A DNA stretch of 64,000 bases from assembly GCF_901933205.1 (NCBI RefSeq), contig NC_044582.1, forward strand, positions 12,133,820 to 12,197,819. Direction: 5' to 3'. Origin of the DNA: Camarhynchus parvulus. Taxonomy: Eukaryota; Chordata; Aves; Passeriformes; Thraupidae. This document shows, in pieces, positions 63,261-64,000 of this stretch. The notes beneath the pieces were generated by a model. It saw only the letters and a program-made list of their open reading frames with translations. It did no database searches and was not told the origin of the DNA. The number at the start of each line of letters is the position of its first letter. Position 1 is the stretch's first letter. The translations under genes were made by a program, and so were the position numbers.

Positions 63261-64000
63261 CCCACTTTCAAATATCATTTATTTGTAGGTTTAAAGAAAA
63301 ATGCTGATATTGAAATTAAAACCCATCTTTAAACTCAATTGAATTATTCTATAGTATATAGATACTGATCAGGAATTGATCTGATACAAGCTGAAATCAG
63401 TGGAAAGCTGGTTATTGGCCTTTAGGTCATGATCTCCAGAGAGTGAAAGGGATCTTAACAAAATTATAGTTAATTACCTATAGTGAGTCAACATCTCTGT
63501 ATAGGTCTATAGCACACATTTTGCATATTTTAAGTGTGTGAAGCCTTTGTTGGAGGAAACACAAAAGGATTCCTTGAAGCATTTTTCTGCCCAAACAAAG
63601 AATGTCCATTATCTGGGCAGAAAGGAAGGTGCAGCAGCTGGAAGCAGTGAGGTACCACACACACCAGAGCATCATCTAAAAGGTTTTGGGAAAATTGTAC
63701 TTCAGAGTAAGAACAAGAAGCACTTCTTGGAGACTGACTCAAGACTCAGAGATTGTCCCAGCTCTCCAAATTAATTAAAGCAGCAGAGGAAAACAGTCAC
63801 GAGTGTGACTCCAAGAGAAACTGGGATTTCTGTGCACCTAAAACCTGATAGAAAAACCTACTCAGAAAAGTCAGCTCCAAAATCATGGAACAAGTAAACT
63901 CCTCTATTTGCAGGAATGTCATTCTGGGAAAAAAAGAAGAGTAGGCAAGGAATGAACAATTTGTGATCACTGAGCAGAAAATATGAGTCAGCATTCAGGG
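63261..64000. other. Non-coding stretch at the right edge
   Basis: AT-rich; no exon, repeat family or RNA gene is recognised. Confidence 0.5.

Noticed and set aside
1..64000. tRNA, rRNA, CRISPR array, endogenous retrovirus genes and CpG-island promoter
   Set aside because: I searched by eye for B-box motifs, regularly spaced repeats, retroviral motifs and CpG clusters and found none that stand up.

Overview
The window looks like nuclear DNA from a bird. It carries several chicken-repeat-1 (CR1) LINE 3' ends with the typical 'ttccaaccc...ttctatgattctatg' tail. It is AT-rich, with long stretches of non-coding DNA, few CpG and no CpG island. Nothing prokaryotic, plasmid-like or CRISPR-like is visible. 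Almost all open reading frames of 60-150 codons are chance frames; none has a protein family I recognise.

The one convincing gene signal is on the + strand in the right-hand third. Five exon-like segments (40740-40832, 45492-45620, 54695-54724, 60650-60729, 60901-61017) have good splice sites and consistent phases (1-1, 1-1, 1-1, 1-0, 0-stop). Joined, they read without a stop for about 148 residues and end at a TGA. I read them as the 3' end of a multi-exon protein-coding gene whose earlier exons lie to the left or outside the window. I do not recognise the protein. A possible 3' UTR runs to an AATAAA with a GT-rich stretch after it near 63218-63260. A further well-spliced 34-nt segment (42173-42206) would bring in a stop codon and may be an alternative or poison exon.

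Layout: 1-11400 is non-coding with a few GC-richer patches and short tandem repeats. An almost perfect 21-bp hairpin with a 6-nt loop lies at 11424-11471. Positions 11500-40700 are mostly AT-rich non-coding DNA with poly-T/A runs, a (TA)n microsatellite, some weak candidate exons (14028-14090, 23129-23148, 28733-28775) and an unexplained 116-codon frame at 29537-29887. Positions 37975-38099 and 43127-43239 are two copies of an unidentified dispersed repeat. CR1 fragments lie at 43621, 43841, 56345, 60075 and 61755, all in + orientation. The exons of the gene lie between these repeats, which is normal for avian introns.

All gene calls come from reading splice signals and phase by eye. No alignment or expression data were available.
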